A DNA stretch of 64,000 nucleotides from an uncultured Nesterenkonia sp. (GCA_946222885.1 CAMIAK010000003.1:1-64000), one strand, 5' to 3'. Shown: positions 26,762 to 35,826, counted from the first letter of the stretch. The notes: generated by a model not told the origin, from the letters alone. Translations and numbers: made by a program.

Positions 26762-27151
26762 ATGGACATCGTCAAGACCGCCTATACAAGCCATGAGCTG
26801 CCATCACCCGCCGGCCCCTACAGCCATGTGGTCGACTGCGGCCCCTTCGTGGTCACTGCGGGCTTCGGCCCTCAGGACCCTGTGACGGGAGAGGTCCCCG
26901 AAAGCATCGAAGCGCAGACCGAACAGGTGATCAGCAACGTGGAGACAGCTCTCCGCATCGCAGGACTCACCCTGGACGACGTCGTCCGCTCCACCGTGCA
27001 TCTGCAGGAGCTCGATCGTGACTTCGCGGGCTTCAACTCCGTCTATGCACGGCGCTTCCCGGAGCCGTATCCGGTGCGCACCACCGTGGGAAGCACTCTG
27101 GCGAACATCCTCGTCGAGATCGATGTCATGGCAGTGAAGCGGACGGAGTGA
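26762..27151 (+). CDS. RidA family enamine/imine deaminase
   Basis: This 129-residue RidA/YjgF-family protein has SPAGPYSHVVDCGPFVVTAG at the start, NVETALRIAGLTLDDVV, and a C-terminal VRTTVGSTLANILVEIDVMA. The conserved Arg (PVRTTVG) is present. RidA hydrolyses reactive enamines or imines released by PLP-dependent dehydratases. Twelve nt after the M20 gene, RBS GGGGAGAA. The PLP lyase 1.3 kb away is an obvious source of substrate. Confidence 0.9.
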   Translation: MDIVKTAYTSHELPSPAGPYSHVVDCGPFVVTAGFGPQDPVTGEVPESIEAQTEQVISNVETALRIAGLTLDDVVRSTVHLQELDRDFAGFNSVYARRFPEPYPVRTTVGSTLANILVEIDVMAVKRTE

Positions 27152-27158
27152 GGGTCCG

Positions 27159-27920
27159 ATGACTGCTGTCCCACTCTGCGAGACGGTCTGGCTCGTGGGT
27201 ACCCCGGAGGAGGGGAACCCCGCCTACACCAGCCGGTTCGACTGCAACCAGTATCTGGTGGCTGAGGGAAAGGATGCCTTCCTCATCGATGCAGGCACGG
27301 GCCTGGCGGCCGGAGCCTGGCTGAAGAATGTGGCAGAGGTCCTTCCCCTCAACAGCATCCGAGGACTCCTCGTCAGCCACTACCACGCGGATCATGCCGG
27401 CGGTGCTGCAGCTGCCGCCCGAGCGGGAGTGCAGGTATGGGGCTCACCCAGGACTGCTGAGGCGCTGAGGCTCGGAGATGAGGAGAGCACTCAGCTGGCA
27501 CGGGCACGTCATGCCGGGGTCTACCCGAAGGATCTGCGGGCCGAACCTGTCGATTCCGTATTCTCTCTCGAGGAGAGGCAGACCTTCCCCCTCGAGGGAG
27601 GCCTGCTGCGCATCCTCTGGTCGCCCGGCCACTGTGAGGGGCACCTGGTGGTGGTGCATGAGAGCCAGGGCGGCTCCAGCATCTTCAGCGGGGACGTCAT
27701 CTTCGCCGGAGGCAGGATCAGCATGCAGGCAATACCCGACTGTCGTCTGGATCTCTACGCGGAGAGTGTCATCGCGCTCGACGGGATCAAGGCCAAGGCA
27801 CTCTTTCCAGGCCACGGCGCCTCGGTCCTCGAGGGCGCCGACGAGGACATCAGCTTGGCGGCGCAGTCCTTCCGGAAGCTGATTCCACCCCCGAACCTCC
27901 TGCACCCTCCCGGGTTCTGA
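27159..27920 (+). CDS. MBL fold metallo-hydrolase
   Basis: This 253-residue metallo-beta-lactamase fold protein has the metal motif SHYHADHAGG (HxHxDH, residues about 71-80), downstream His in WSPGHCEGHLVV, Asp in FSGDVIFAGG, and a terminal His in FPGHGASV. It resembles glyoxalase II and lactonase-type hydrolases. Seven nt after ridA, so it is part of the same transcript. In an amino-sugar acid route a lactonase or thioester hydrolase would be plausible, but the activity is open. Confidence 0.82.
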   Translation: MTAVPLCETVWLVGTPEEGNPAYTSRFDCNQYLVAEGKDAFLIDAGTGLAAGAWLKNVAEVLPLNSIRGLLVSHYHADHAGGAAAAARAGVQVWGSPRTAEALRLGDEESTQLARARHAGVYPKDLRAEPVDSVFSLEERQTFPLEGGLLRILWSPGHCEGHLVVVHESQGGSSIFSGDVIFAGGRISMQAIPDCRLDLYAESVIALDGIKAKALFPGHGASVLEGADEDISLAAQSFRKLIPPPNLLHPPGF

Positions 27921-27924
27921 CCCG

Positions 27925-28953
27925 TCAGTCCAGCAGGACCGGCGCCTCCTGCTCGAGAGACCGGACCAGGGCATCGATCAGACGAACGCTCTCCACCGCC
28001 TGCTCGTGGGGCATAACAGTGTTCGGACGCTCCCCTCGAAACACGGCCAGGGCAGCGTCCACCTCAGCACGGAGGGCACCTCCCACCTCTCCGTCAATCT
28101 CGGGCCACAGCGTGAGGTCAGGCGACATGATGCCGCTGTCGCACCACTCCGTCAGGGCTTCGGAGACAAGACGCTGCTTGGCCACACCTCGCGAGCCGAT
28201 CACTTCACATTCGGCGGCGATGGTTCCGTCCAGCGCAAGGACACCCGCCAGGCTCTGCGGTGCGCGGTCCGGCAGCGCCCATGCCGACTCGATCGTAACG
28301 TTGACTCCGTTCTCCATCTCGATCACGCTGGAGATCACGCTGGGCGCCGCCTTTCCTGCGGCCTCGCTCTGTATCGCGTACACCTTCCGGGGCCGGGACG
28401 CCGTGAGGAAGATGGCCAGGTCCGCATCATGCACTCCGGACTCCCAGGCGGGATGGACCCTGTCCCCGAAGCTCTCATACCAGCTTCTGGAGAAATCTCT
28501 GCGGAGACGCAGGGCCCAGACATCTCCGAAGGCACCTTTCATGATGGAAGAGCGCAGGCGGGTATAGGGCTGGGCGAAACGGGAGATATGACCGGCGAAG
28601 GCATGCAGGTTCCGCTCCGCCGCCGTGGCTGTGATAAGTCGGGCTGAGGGAACATCGAGGGCAAACGGCTTCTCGATGAACACCGAGGAGCCGTGTTTGA
28701 GAGCCTCCTGGGCCAGAGGGGCGTGGGAGTTCTCATCCGTGGCGATGACGACGGCGTCCGGGGAGGCGTTCTCCAGAACCTGTTTCAGCTCCGCGCCGTG
28801 GACCGCGGCATTGTGGGCCTCTGCGAGTCTCTCAGCAGCTGCGCCGTCCACATCCACAACCCCACTGATACGAGCACCGGCCTCGGCCCACGTCCGTGCA
28901 TGCAGAGTGCCGAACCGACCGGCCCCCGCGATGACGATCCTTGTCTGACCCAC
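27925..28953 (-). CDS. Gfo/Idh/MocA family oxidoreductase
   Basis: This 342-residue NAD(P)-dependent sugar dehydrogenase has the N-terminal Rossmann motif VIAGAGRFGTLHARTWAEAG, the family lysine in VFIEKPFALD, and SGVHDADLAIFL with the active-site-type Asp/His. Substrates are usually inositols, glucose or amino-sugar derivatives. The GTG at 28953 with GGAGATGG upstream gives a start just before the Rossmann strand; an ATG upstream at 28992 is an alternative. Four bases separate it from the convergent MBL gene. Confidence 0.85.
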   Translation of the reverse strand: MGQTRIVIAGAGRFGTLHARTWAEAGARISGVVDVDGAAAERLAEAHNAAVHGAELKQVLENASPDAVVIATDENSHAPLAQEALKHGSSVFIEKPFALDVPSARLITATAAERNLHAFAGHISRFAQPYTRLRSSIMKGAFGDVWALRLRRDFSRSWYESFGDRVHPAWESGVHDADLAIFLTASRPRKVYAIQSEAAGKAAPSVISSVIEMENGVNVTIESAWALPDRAPQSLAGVLALDGTIAAECEVIGSRGVAKQRLVSEALTEWCDSGIMSPDLTLWPEIDGEVGGALRAEVDAALAVFRGERPNTVMPHEQAVESVRLIDALVRSLEQEAPVLLD

Positions 28954-29007
28954 GTCGCCCCCATCTCCTGTGATCAGCTCCTGACCTCGCATCTGCACTG
29001 CCTGCGG

Positions 29008-29034
29008 CCACATTAGAGCAATCTGAGTATTGAT
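29008..29034. promoter_or_regulatory. TAGAGC...TATTGAT element upstream of Gfo/Idh gene
   Basis: CACATTAGAGCAATC followed by TATTGAT, with TAGAGC and TATTGAT 14 nt apart exactly as at 22612-22632. It lies about 60 nt upstream of the GTG start, suggesting shared regulation with the importer operon. Confidence 0.4.
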
Positions 29035-29186
29035 CTATATGACACCCTATACAGAGACCAGGCACTGCGGGAATGGGTCACCGTGATACTGTTCACATGA
29101 TCCGCAACACTCAGCGCGGGTCACGACAACCACTTTTCACTACGGATCGTCGGGCACGTACCTGCCCGTGAAAGGGACATATCACC

Positions 29187-30338
<1,152 letters not shown>

Positions 30339-30502
30339 GTGGGGTCTCCACGTAACTTTCGCCACCCCACAGGCTGATGCCCAGGAAACCTCAAGCTTGA
30401 CGTATTTATCGTAGGGGCAGATGGCATGGCACCGTTCCTGCTGTGCCCTTAGGTGACTACAGCACCTATAGAAGGTCAATACGCAAGAAAAGGTGAAACA
30501 TC

Positions 30503-30577
30503 ATGGGTGGACGCGTAGTTATCCCGATCAGCCTCACGACGATCCTTCTGATCGTCATCCTGATCATCCTGCTCTGA
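30503..30577 (+). CDS. 24-residue hydrophobic peptide
   Basis: This is a short ORF (25 codons with stop): a polar start MGGRVVIP, then an unbroken Ile/Leu/Val-rich segment ending ILIILL. It would form one short membrane helix. RBS AAAAGGTGAAA is at good spacing before the ATG, and a perfect 18-bp hairpin terminator starts 17 nt after the stop, so it looks like a free-standing expressed unit. It is unlike any neighbour. It could be a membrane stress peptide, a subunit of a membrane complex or a type I toxin; I do not recognise a family. Confidence 0.6.
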   Translation: MGGRVVIPISLTTILLIVILIILL

Positions 30578-30593
30578 TCAGGGCCATAGTGCA

Positions 30594-30635
30594 CGAAGAA
30601 CGGGAGTCCGGCGTGAGCCGGACTCCCGTTCTTCG
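30594..30635. terminator. bidirectional terminator, perfect 18-bp stem
   Basis: CGAAGAACGGGAGTCCGG pairs perfectly with its complement across a 6-nt loop (CGTGAG). It separates the small peptide gene (plus) from the 3' end of gltS (minus, stop 48 nt away) and can serve both. Confidence 0.85.
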
Positions 30636-30682
30636 TAGGCAGGACTCCGCCCCTGCGGATCTCGCAGCTCAGGGGCGGAGGA

Positions 30683-32029
30683 TCAGCCGGCGGTGCCTGC
30701 GGTCTTCCGTTCGCTGAGCTTCAGGACCAGCAGAACCGCCAGCGCCACCACCGCAAGGCCGCCCCAGATCCCGGCCACAGCCCAGGTGGCGCCGGCCATC
30801 ACCAGCATCGGCGCGAAGGTCACGGCGGTGATCTCCACCGGGGTGTTCGGCAGCCACGCCACGGAGAACTGCTCCAGCGTCTTCGAACGCAGGCGCGGGT
30901 CCACGATGCGCAGCAGCGCGATCCCCATGGCGATGGTGCCGGTTCCCCAGCCGTAGGAGAACAGCTGCTTCTCGAACCAGCCCTCGCCCAGGACCCGCGG
31001 GCCCATCACCAGTCCCAGCACCAGCAGCAGCGCCAGTCCCACGACGAAGAGGATGAGCAGCTCCAGCCACATCTCAGCCACCACACTGGGCGCGATCGAG
31101 GCGATGCCGCAGACCACGAGCACGTCGGTGGCGCTGCCCGAGAGCGAGCGCACCGACTCCTTCTCCACGTAGCCGCTGGTCCTGGTCACCGACATCAGAT
31201 ACCGCAGCACCAGCCCGAGGATGAACGCGATGGAGAACAGCGGGAAGGTCACCTCGGGGAAGAGACCGCCGAGCCACTCATTGACCCCGTAGGCCGCAGC
31301 GGTCAGACCGATGACGATCGCGGCCTGGAACGCCAGGGACTCGATCGAGGCCGGGGAGAAGCGATGGGTTCCGATGGGATCCTTGCGGCCCTCCTCGTCC
31401 AGCACGCCGGTGCGCACGTCCTTGGGCAGCGAATCCATGCCTTTGAACTCCAGGACATGTCCCCGCTTCGCGGCGATCTTCGCCTGAATGATGCCGCCGA
31501 CGATCGCCGCCAGCATGCCCACGGTCGCTGAGGTGAAGGCCAGGGACTGGGCCCCCTCCCAGCCTCCGTCCTCGAAGACCCCTCCGATGGCGGCCGCCGA
31601 GCCGAAGCCGCCGACCCAGCCGGCGAAGAGCAGCAGCCCGAAGCCGTCAGGAGCCCCGAAGAGCGGGGCCAGCAGCAGGAGGCCCACCAGCACGCCCACA
31701 GCCACCTGGCTGGAGTAGATCAGCACCGAATAGCTGGCGAAGTTCGCCAGCGGCCTCCCGATCTTCCGCAGGTCGAAGTCGCCGGCGAAGGCCAGGCAGG
31801 CGAAGATCACTGCGATCAGCAGGGAGGCGTAGGTCCCCAGCTCCTCGGAGAACGGCAGCACGTTCAGGAAGGAGGGGCCGAGGAAGAGCCCCAGGAAGCC
31901 TGCGATGACGCTGGCAGGGATGAGCAGGGACTGCAGCGGCCTGAAGGTCGCGCGTATCAGCGTGCCCAGGATGAGCAGCAGGCCGATCAGGCCTGCGTCG
32001 GTGAGCAGCGTCCATGGGGTGAATTCCAT
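30683..32029 (-). CDS. GltS-like sodium:glutamate symporter
   Basis: This 448-residue membrane protein has about 11-12 hydrophobic segments. GWVGGFGSAAAIGGVFEDGG and the later YGWGTGTIAMGIALLRIVDP form two reentrant-like, glycine-rich repeats as in the ESS (GltS) sodium-dependent glutamate symporters. A cytoplasmic loop lies near residues 190-225. It follows the LysR gene by 43 nt, in the same direction, so it is probably cotranscribed with the FAD oxidase and LysR genes and may import the oxidase substrate (an amino acid derivative). Confidence 0.75.
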   Translation of the reverse strand: MEFTPWTLLTDAGLIGLLLILGTLIRATFRPLQSLLIPASVIAGFLGLFLGPSFLNVLPFSEELGTYASLLIAVIFACLAFAGDFDLRKIGRPLANFASYSVLIYSSQVAVGVLVGLLLLAPLFGAPDGFGLLLFAGWVGGFGSAAAIGGVFEDGGWEGAQSLAFTSATVGMLAAIVGGIIQAKIAAKRGHVLEFKGMDSLPKDVRTGVLDEEGRKDPIGTHRFSPASIESLAFQAAIVIGLTAAAYGVNEWLGGLFPEVTFPLFSIAFILGLVLRYLMSVTRTSGYVEKESVRSLSGSATDVLVVCGIASIAPSVVAEMWLELLILFVVGLALLLVLGLVMGPRVLGEGWFEKQLFSYGWGTGTIAMGIALLRIVDPRLRSKTLEQFSVAWLPNTPVEITAVTFAPMLVMAGATWAVAGIWGGLAVVALAVLLVLKLSERKTAGTAG

Positions 32030-32072
32030 GACCTCTCCTTCGGATGGTCGGTTCGGTGCAGATGGGCAGAGT

Positions 32073-32966
32073 CTATGAGGGGAGGTTGAGGGTCGGGACG
32101 ACGGCGTCGCGCGCCCGGCGGATCACCGGCAGAAGACCCAGCGGGTCGCCGGGCTGAACCCGGGCACGCAGCGGTGTGCGCTGGCGCGAGCTCTCCAGCG
32201 GCAGGAAGCGTACCCCCGGCCACGGGGAGAGCGCCATCAGCTCGTTCACCAGGGCGAAGCCCTGTCCCGCCGCGACCAGTCCCAGCATGGCCTGCTCGCT
32301 GGTCACATGGGCCGCCGGCCGCGGGCTCACCCCCGCTGCGGAGAAGGCCGCGGCGATGGCGTCGAAGGCCACCCGCGCCCGGGACCGGTCGAAGAACACG
32401 ATCCGTTCGCCGCGCAGCTCCCGCAGACCCACTGCCTCACATTCCGCCAACGGATGCCCCTCGGGGAGTGCCACGATCAGCCGCTCATCCATGATGGAGA
32501 CCTGCTCGTGGCGCGGATCCTTCCAGGCCCGCAGGATGGCCAGGTCCAGGTCCCCGCGGTCCAGCGCCTGGGCCTGCTGCTCGCTGGGCATATCAGTGAC
32601 CAACACCTGGTAGTCGCTCAGGTGGGGGAGCAGCCGCGGCAGCAGCACAGAGAACACTGAGCTCATGGCTCCCACCCGGACCGGCCGCAGGGGGTGCTGC
32701 TCGGACTCCTGGACCAGCCGGGGCAGCTGTTCGGCCCGGCGCAGGATGGACTCCGCCTCCTCATAGAGGCGGTGCCCGGCCGGCGTCGGGACCACCTCGC
32801 GGGTGGAGCGGCGGAACAGGATGGTCTCCAGCGTGCGCTCCAGCCCGGTGATGGCCTGGCTCAGCGGGGGCTGCGCCATGCTGAGCTCCTTGGCCGCCTG
32901 GGTGAAGCTCCGTGCGGTGTACACCGCACGGAAGTAGCGCAGCAGGCGCAGTTCGATCTCAGGCAT
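32073..32966 (-). CDS. LysR family transcriptional regulator
   Basis: This 297-residue LysR protein has an N-terminal winged helix (LLRYFRAVYTARSFTQAAKELSMAQPPLSQAI) and a C-terminal periplasmic-binding-like effector domain (VRVGAMSSVFSVLLPRLL). Unusually for LysR genes it is cotranscribed with, not divergent from, its likely target: it overlaps the FAD oxidase gene upstream by 8 nt and precedes gltS. It probably regulates its own operon via the palindromes at 34147-34183. Confidence 0.9.
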   Translation of the reverse strand: MPEIELRLLRYFRAVYTARSFTQAAKELSMAQPPLSQAITGLERTLETILFRRSTREVVPTPAGHRLYEEAESILRRAEQLPRLVQESEQHPLRPVRVGAMSSVFSVLLPRLLPHLSDYQVLVTDMPSEQQAQALDRGDLDLAILRAWKDPRHEQVSIMDERLIVALPEGHPLAECEAVGLRELRGERIVFFDRSRARVAFDAIAAAFSAAGVSPRPAAHVTSEQAMLGLVAAGQGFALVNELMALSPWPGVRFLPLESSRQRTPLRARVQPGDPLGLLPVIRRARDAVVPTLNLPS

Positions 32967-34110
32967 CGAACCGGTGCGGATCGAAGGGGGTGAGGTCGTG
33001 GCGGGGCTCCTCGCCCAGCGCAGCCTGCAGGGCCAGCTCTCCGAAGACCGGGGCCAGCTTGAAGCCGTGGCCTGAGAACCCGGCCGCGACGGCGATGCCT
33101 CCGCTCAGGCGGCCCAGCAGCGCCCGCCTGTCCTCGGTGTAGAGGTCCATATGGACTGAGTGCCGGCTGGGCCGCGCCGGGAGGCCCGGCAGATACCGGT
33201 GGACGGCATCCCCCACCGGCACCAGCTCCTCGTAGGGCATGGACCGCTCGAGCCGATCCGGGGTCTCCGCACGAGGTCGGTGGTCCCAGACGTCGCCGAC
33301 GCCGGTCTTGACCAGCGCTCCGTCCAGAGTGGGGACGCCGAACAGGTGGATCCCCTCGGTGTCGCGGATGAAGGCGGGGAACTTCTCCGGAGTGTACCCG
33401 CCCGGGTCCTCAGGGGCGAACCAGGTCAGGACCAGCTGCTTGGGCGTCAGGACAGGTGCCAGCTGCGGCAGCAGCTCGGCAGTCCAGGCCCCGGCGGCGA
33501 CGACGGCGCGGCGGGCCCTCAGCGTCCCGCCTGGGTGCTCGACGACGACCCCGCCGCCCTCCTCCCGCAGGGAGGTCACTGTGGTGTCGGCGAGCACGGA
33601 CGCTCCCGCCTCCACGGCCTGGCGCTGGGCCTCCGCCACTCCGGCCTCGGGCCTGAGCACACCGCCGAGCTCGTCGAGGATCCCCACCTCGTCGGCGAGG
33701 CGGCCGTGCTGCGGATAGGCCGCGCGCAGCTCCTCGGTGCTGAATCGCCGGTGGGGCAGGTCCTGGGCCTCGGCGGTGGCCTTGACCCCACGCAGCTCCG
33801 GGGCGTCGTCGGCGGCGATGGAGAGCACGCCGGTCTGCTCGAAGAGGCGACGGCGACCGCCCTCTTCCAGGGCCACCCACTGCTCCCGCGCGGAGATCAG
33901 CATGGGCAGATACTCGGAGCCCTCGTGGTAGAGCAGCCGGAACAGGCGGGACTCCCCCGTATAGGCTCCGCGGTCGTGCTCGAGGCCGAAGCGCTCGATC
34001 CCCACTGCGTCGAGCCCGCGGCGGGCGGCGTGCAGGAGGGCGAAGGATCCGGCGCTGCCCAGGCCGATGACGACGACGTCGGCCTGCCGGGCAATGGCGT
34101 GTTCAGACAT
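32959..34110 (-). CDS. FAD-dependent amine oxidase (MSOX/MTOX-like, no covalent-FAD Cys)
   Basis: This 383-residue DAO-family flavoprotein has the N-terminal dinucleotide motif VVIGLGSAGSFALLHAARRG, ERFGLEHDRGAYTGESRLFR (typical of monomeric sarcosine and N-methyltryptophan oxidases), and GFSGHGFKLAPVFGE at the C-terminus. At the position of the covalent flavin Cys of MSOX/MTOX (Cys-x-Tyr-Thr), the sequence reads DLYTEDRRAL, so FAD is probably not covalently bound. It should oxidise a secondary or primary amino acid. First gene of the operon with LysR and the GltS-like symporter. Confidence 0.82.
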   Translation of the reverse strand: MSEHAIARQADVVVIGLGSAGSFALLHAARRGLDAVGIERFGLEHDRGAYTGESRLFRLLYHEGSEYLPMLISAREQWVALEEGGRRRLFEQTGVLSIAADDAPELRGVKATAEAQDLPHRRFSTEELRAAYPQHGRLADEVGILDELGGVLRPEAGVAEAQRQAVEAGASVLADTTVTSLREEGGGVVVEHPGGTLRARRAVVAAGAWTAELLPQLAPVLTPKQLVLTWFAPEDPGGYTPEKFPAFIRDTEGIHLFGVPTLDGALVKTGVGDVWDHRPRAETPDRLERSMPYEELVPVGDAVHRYLPGLPARPSRHSVHMDLYTEDRRALLGRLSGGIAVAAGFSGHGFKLAPVFGELALQAALGEEPRHDLTPFDPHRFDA

Positions 34111-34146
34111 GCTCTCGAGTATTCAGGCCCAGGCGCGCCCGGACAA

Positions 34147-34183
34147 TATCTCAGAGATACGTATCAGCTATATATCTATAGCT
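34147..34183. promoter_or_regulatory. two adjacent palindromes, putative LysR operator
   Basis: TATCTCAGAGATA (34147-34159) is a perfect dyad of T-rich LysR-box type. AGCTATATATCTATAGCT (34166-34183) is a second perfect inverted repeat. Both are in AT-rich sequence 37-73 nt upstream of the FAD oxidase start, where a LysR regulator and promoter would act. Confidence 0.5.
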
Positions 34184-34244
34184 CGCCCATATAGGTTTCA
34201 CCGATGTTTCAGAGGGCTTTCCGCCGCTGAGGGGGATCTTCTCG

Positions 34245-35783
34245 CTATCCGCGGCCGCCCAGCCGCTCCTGGGTGAGCCGCTTCAGCAGGGCACGGGCGC
34301 CCTCAGTGCGAAGAGTCTCCAGCGCCTCCAGGTAGGGCCCGGTGAAGGCCTCGTGCTCCACGAGGTCCCCGAAGAGCTCCTCATCCCGGATGAAGGCCAA
34401 CGGGTCCTCGTCATGCTGGGCGGCGGCCGCCATGACACGCTCGCGCAGGCGGTCTACCACCGGCCACTCCTCACCGTTCTCACCGGCCCCCTCCGCATAG
34501 CGGGCCCATGAGGCGACGACGGCGGCGCAGACGGTGACGTCGCGGCCGGCGTCGAGGTTCTCCCGGATCACCGGCATCATCCAGGTGGGGATGCGGTCCG
34601 AGGACTCGGCGGCCAGCCGGGCCAGGGTGTCCTTGACGTGCTCGTTGGCGAAGCGGGCGATCAGCTGGTCCTTATACGCGTCCAGGTCGATCCCCGGCAC
34701 ATCCGGCACCGTAGGGGTGCCCTCGTCGTCCATGTAGAGGTAGCGGGTGAAGGGCGTCAGCTCCGGGTCCCCACAGGCCTCATGGGCGTAGGTGTGACCC
34801 AGCAGCAGCCCGAAGTAGGCGATGGCCTGGTGGCTGCAGTTCAGCAGCCGCAGCTTCATGAGCTCATAGGGCTCGACGTCGTCCACCATCTGCACCCCGG
34901 TCTCCTCGAAGGCCGGGCGGCCGGCGGGGAAGTCGTCCTCCAGGACCCACTGGATGAAGTCCTCGGAGACCACCGGCCAGGCGTCCTCGATGCCGTAGTC
35001 CTCGGCGATCATCGCGCGGTCCTCGTCCGAGGTCACCGGAGTGATCCGGTCCACCATGCAGTTCGGGAAGGCGACGTTCTCCTCGATCCAGCCGGCCAGC
35101 GGCTCCGTGTGGGACTGCTCGTCCCTCCGCCGGGTGTAGGCCAGGACCATCTTCTTGGCCAGATGCCCGTTGCCGCGCACGTTGTCGCAGGAGAGGACGG
35201 TGAAGGGCTCGACGCCGGCCTCGCGCCGCAGGCGCAGCGCCTCCACCACGTAGCCGAACATCGTCTGGGGGTAGGTCTCGCCGTCGTCGAAGACCGCATC
35301 GAGGTCCGCGGCGACGGCAGGGGTGTCGTACTGGAACTCGCCGGTGGAGGGGTTGTAGTTGTAGCCGCCCTCGGTGACGGTCAGGGAGACGATCCGCACG
35401 TTCGGGTCGGTCATCCGCTCCAGGACCTTCGCCGGGTCATCCGGGGCGAAGAGGTACTCGGCGATGGAGCCGATGACCTTCGCCTCGCGGCTGCCGTCGG
35501 GAAACTTCGCCACGAAGGTGTAGAGCCCGTCCTGGGAGTTCAGCGCGTCGCGCATCTCGGCGTCGCCCGGCATGAGCCCGACGCCGCACACCGCCCACTC
35601 AGCGGAGTGGCCGTCGTTGAAGAGCCGGTCCAGGTAGAAGGCCTCGTGGGCGCGGTGGAAGCCGCCGACGCCGAAGTGCACGATGCCGACCCTGCGGTCC
35701 TCGAGGGCGTAGCCGGGAACGGAGAGAGCGCCGTCGTTGGCGTCTGCGATCTCCGGGAGCGTGGAAGACGAGAGGGCAGTCAT
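34245..35783 (-). CDS. mannitol 2-dehydrogenase (long-chain polyol dehydrogenase)
   Basis: This 512-residue polyol-specific long-chain dehydrogenase oxidises mannitol (or a related hexitol/pentitol) to fructose with NAD+. The N-terminal Rossmann-like HFGVGGFHRAHEAFYLDRLF is present, and the catalytic Lys, Asn and His lie in MKLRLLNCSHQAIAYF. The ATG at 35783 gives the right N-terminus; the longer open frame extends into the SorC gene. Adjacent to the SorC regulator and polyol importer. The fructose product can be phosphorylated by the PfkB kinase at 42347-43417. Confidence 0.92.
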   Translation of the reverse strand: MTALSSSTLPEIADANDGALSVPGYALEDRRVGIVHFGVGGFHRAHEAFYLDRLFNDGHSAEWAVCGVGLMPGDAEMRDALNSQDGLYTFVAKFPDGSREAKVIGSIAEYLFAPDDPAKVLERMTDPNVRIVSLTVTEGGYNYNPSTGEFQYDTPAVAADLDAVFDDGETYPQTMFGYVVEALRLRREAGVEPFTVLSCDNVRGNGHLAKKMVLAYTRRRDEQSHTEPLAGWIEENVAFPNCMVDRITPVTSDEDRAMIAEDYGIEDAWPVVSEDFIQWVLEDDFPAGRPAFEETGVQMVDDVEPYELMKLRLLNCSHQAIAYFGLLLGHTYAHEACGDPELTPFTRYLYMDDEGTPTVPDVPGIDLDAYKDQLIARFANEHVKDTLARLAAESSDRIPTWMMPVIRENLDAGRDVTVCAAVVASWARYAEGAGENGEEWPVVDRLRERVMAAAAQHDEDPLAFIRDEELFGDLVEHEAFTGPYLEALETLRTEGARALLKRLTQERLGGRG

Positions 35784-35793
35784 GCAGGTCACA

Positions 35794-35821
35794 TTATCAA
35801 ATGAGCGTGAATAGGCGCTCA
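35794..35821. promoter_or_regulatory. putative SorC operator, site 1
   Basis: TTATCAAATGAGCGTGAAT contains the shared TTATCAnnTGAG motif, overlapping an inverted repeat TGAGCG...CGCTCA (35802-35821). It lies just upstream of the mannitol dehydrogenase start. The same motif occurs at 36832-36843 before the importer operon. Confidence 0.5.
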
Positions 35822-35826
35822 CATGA

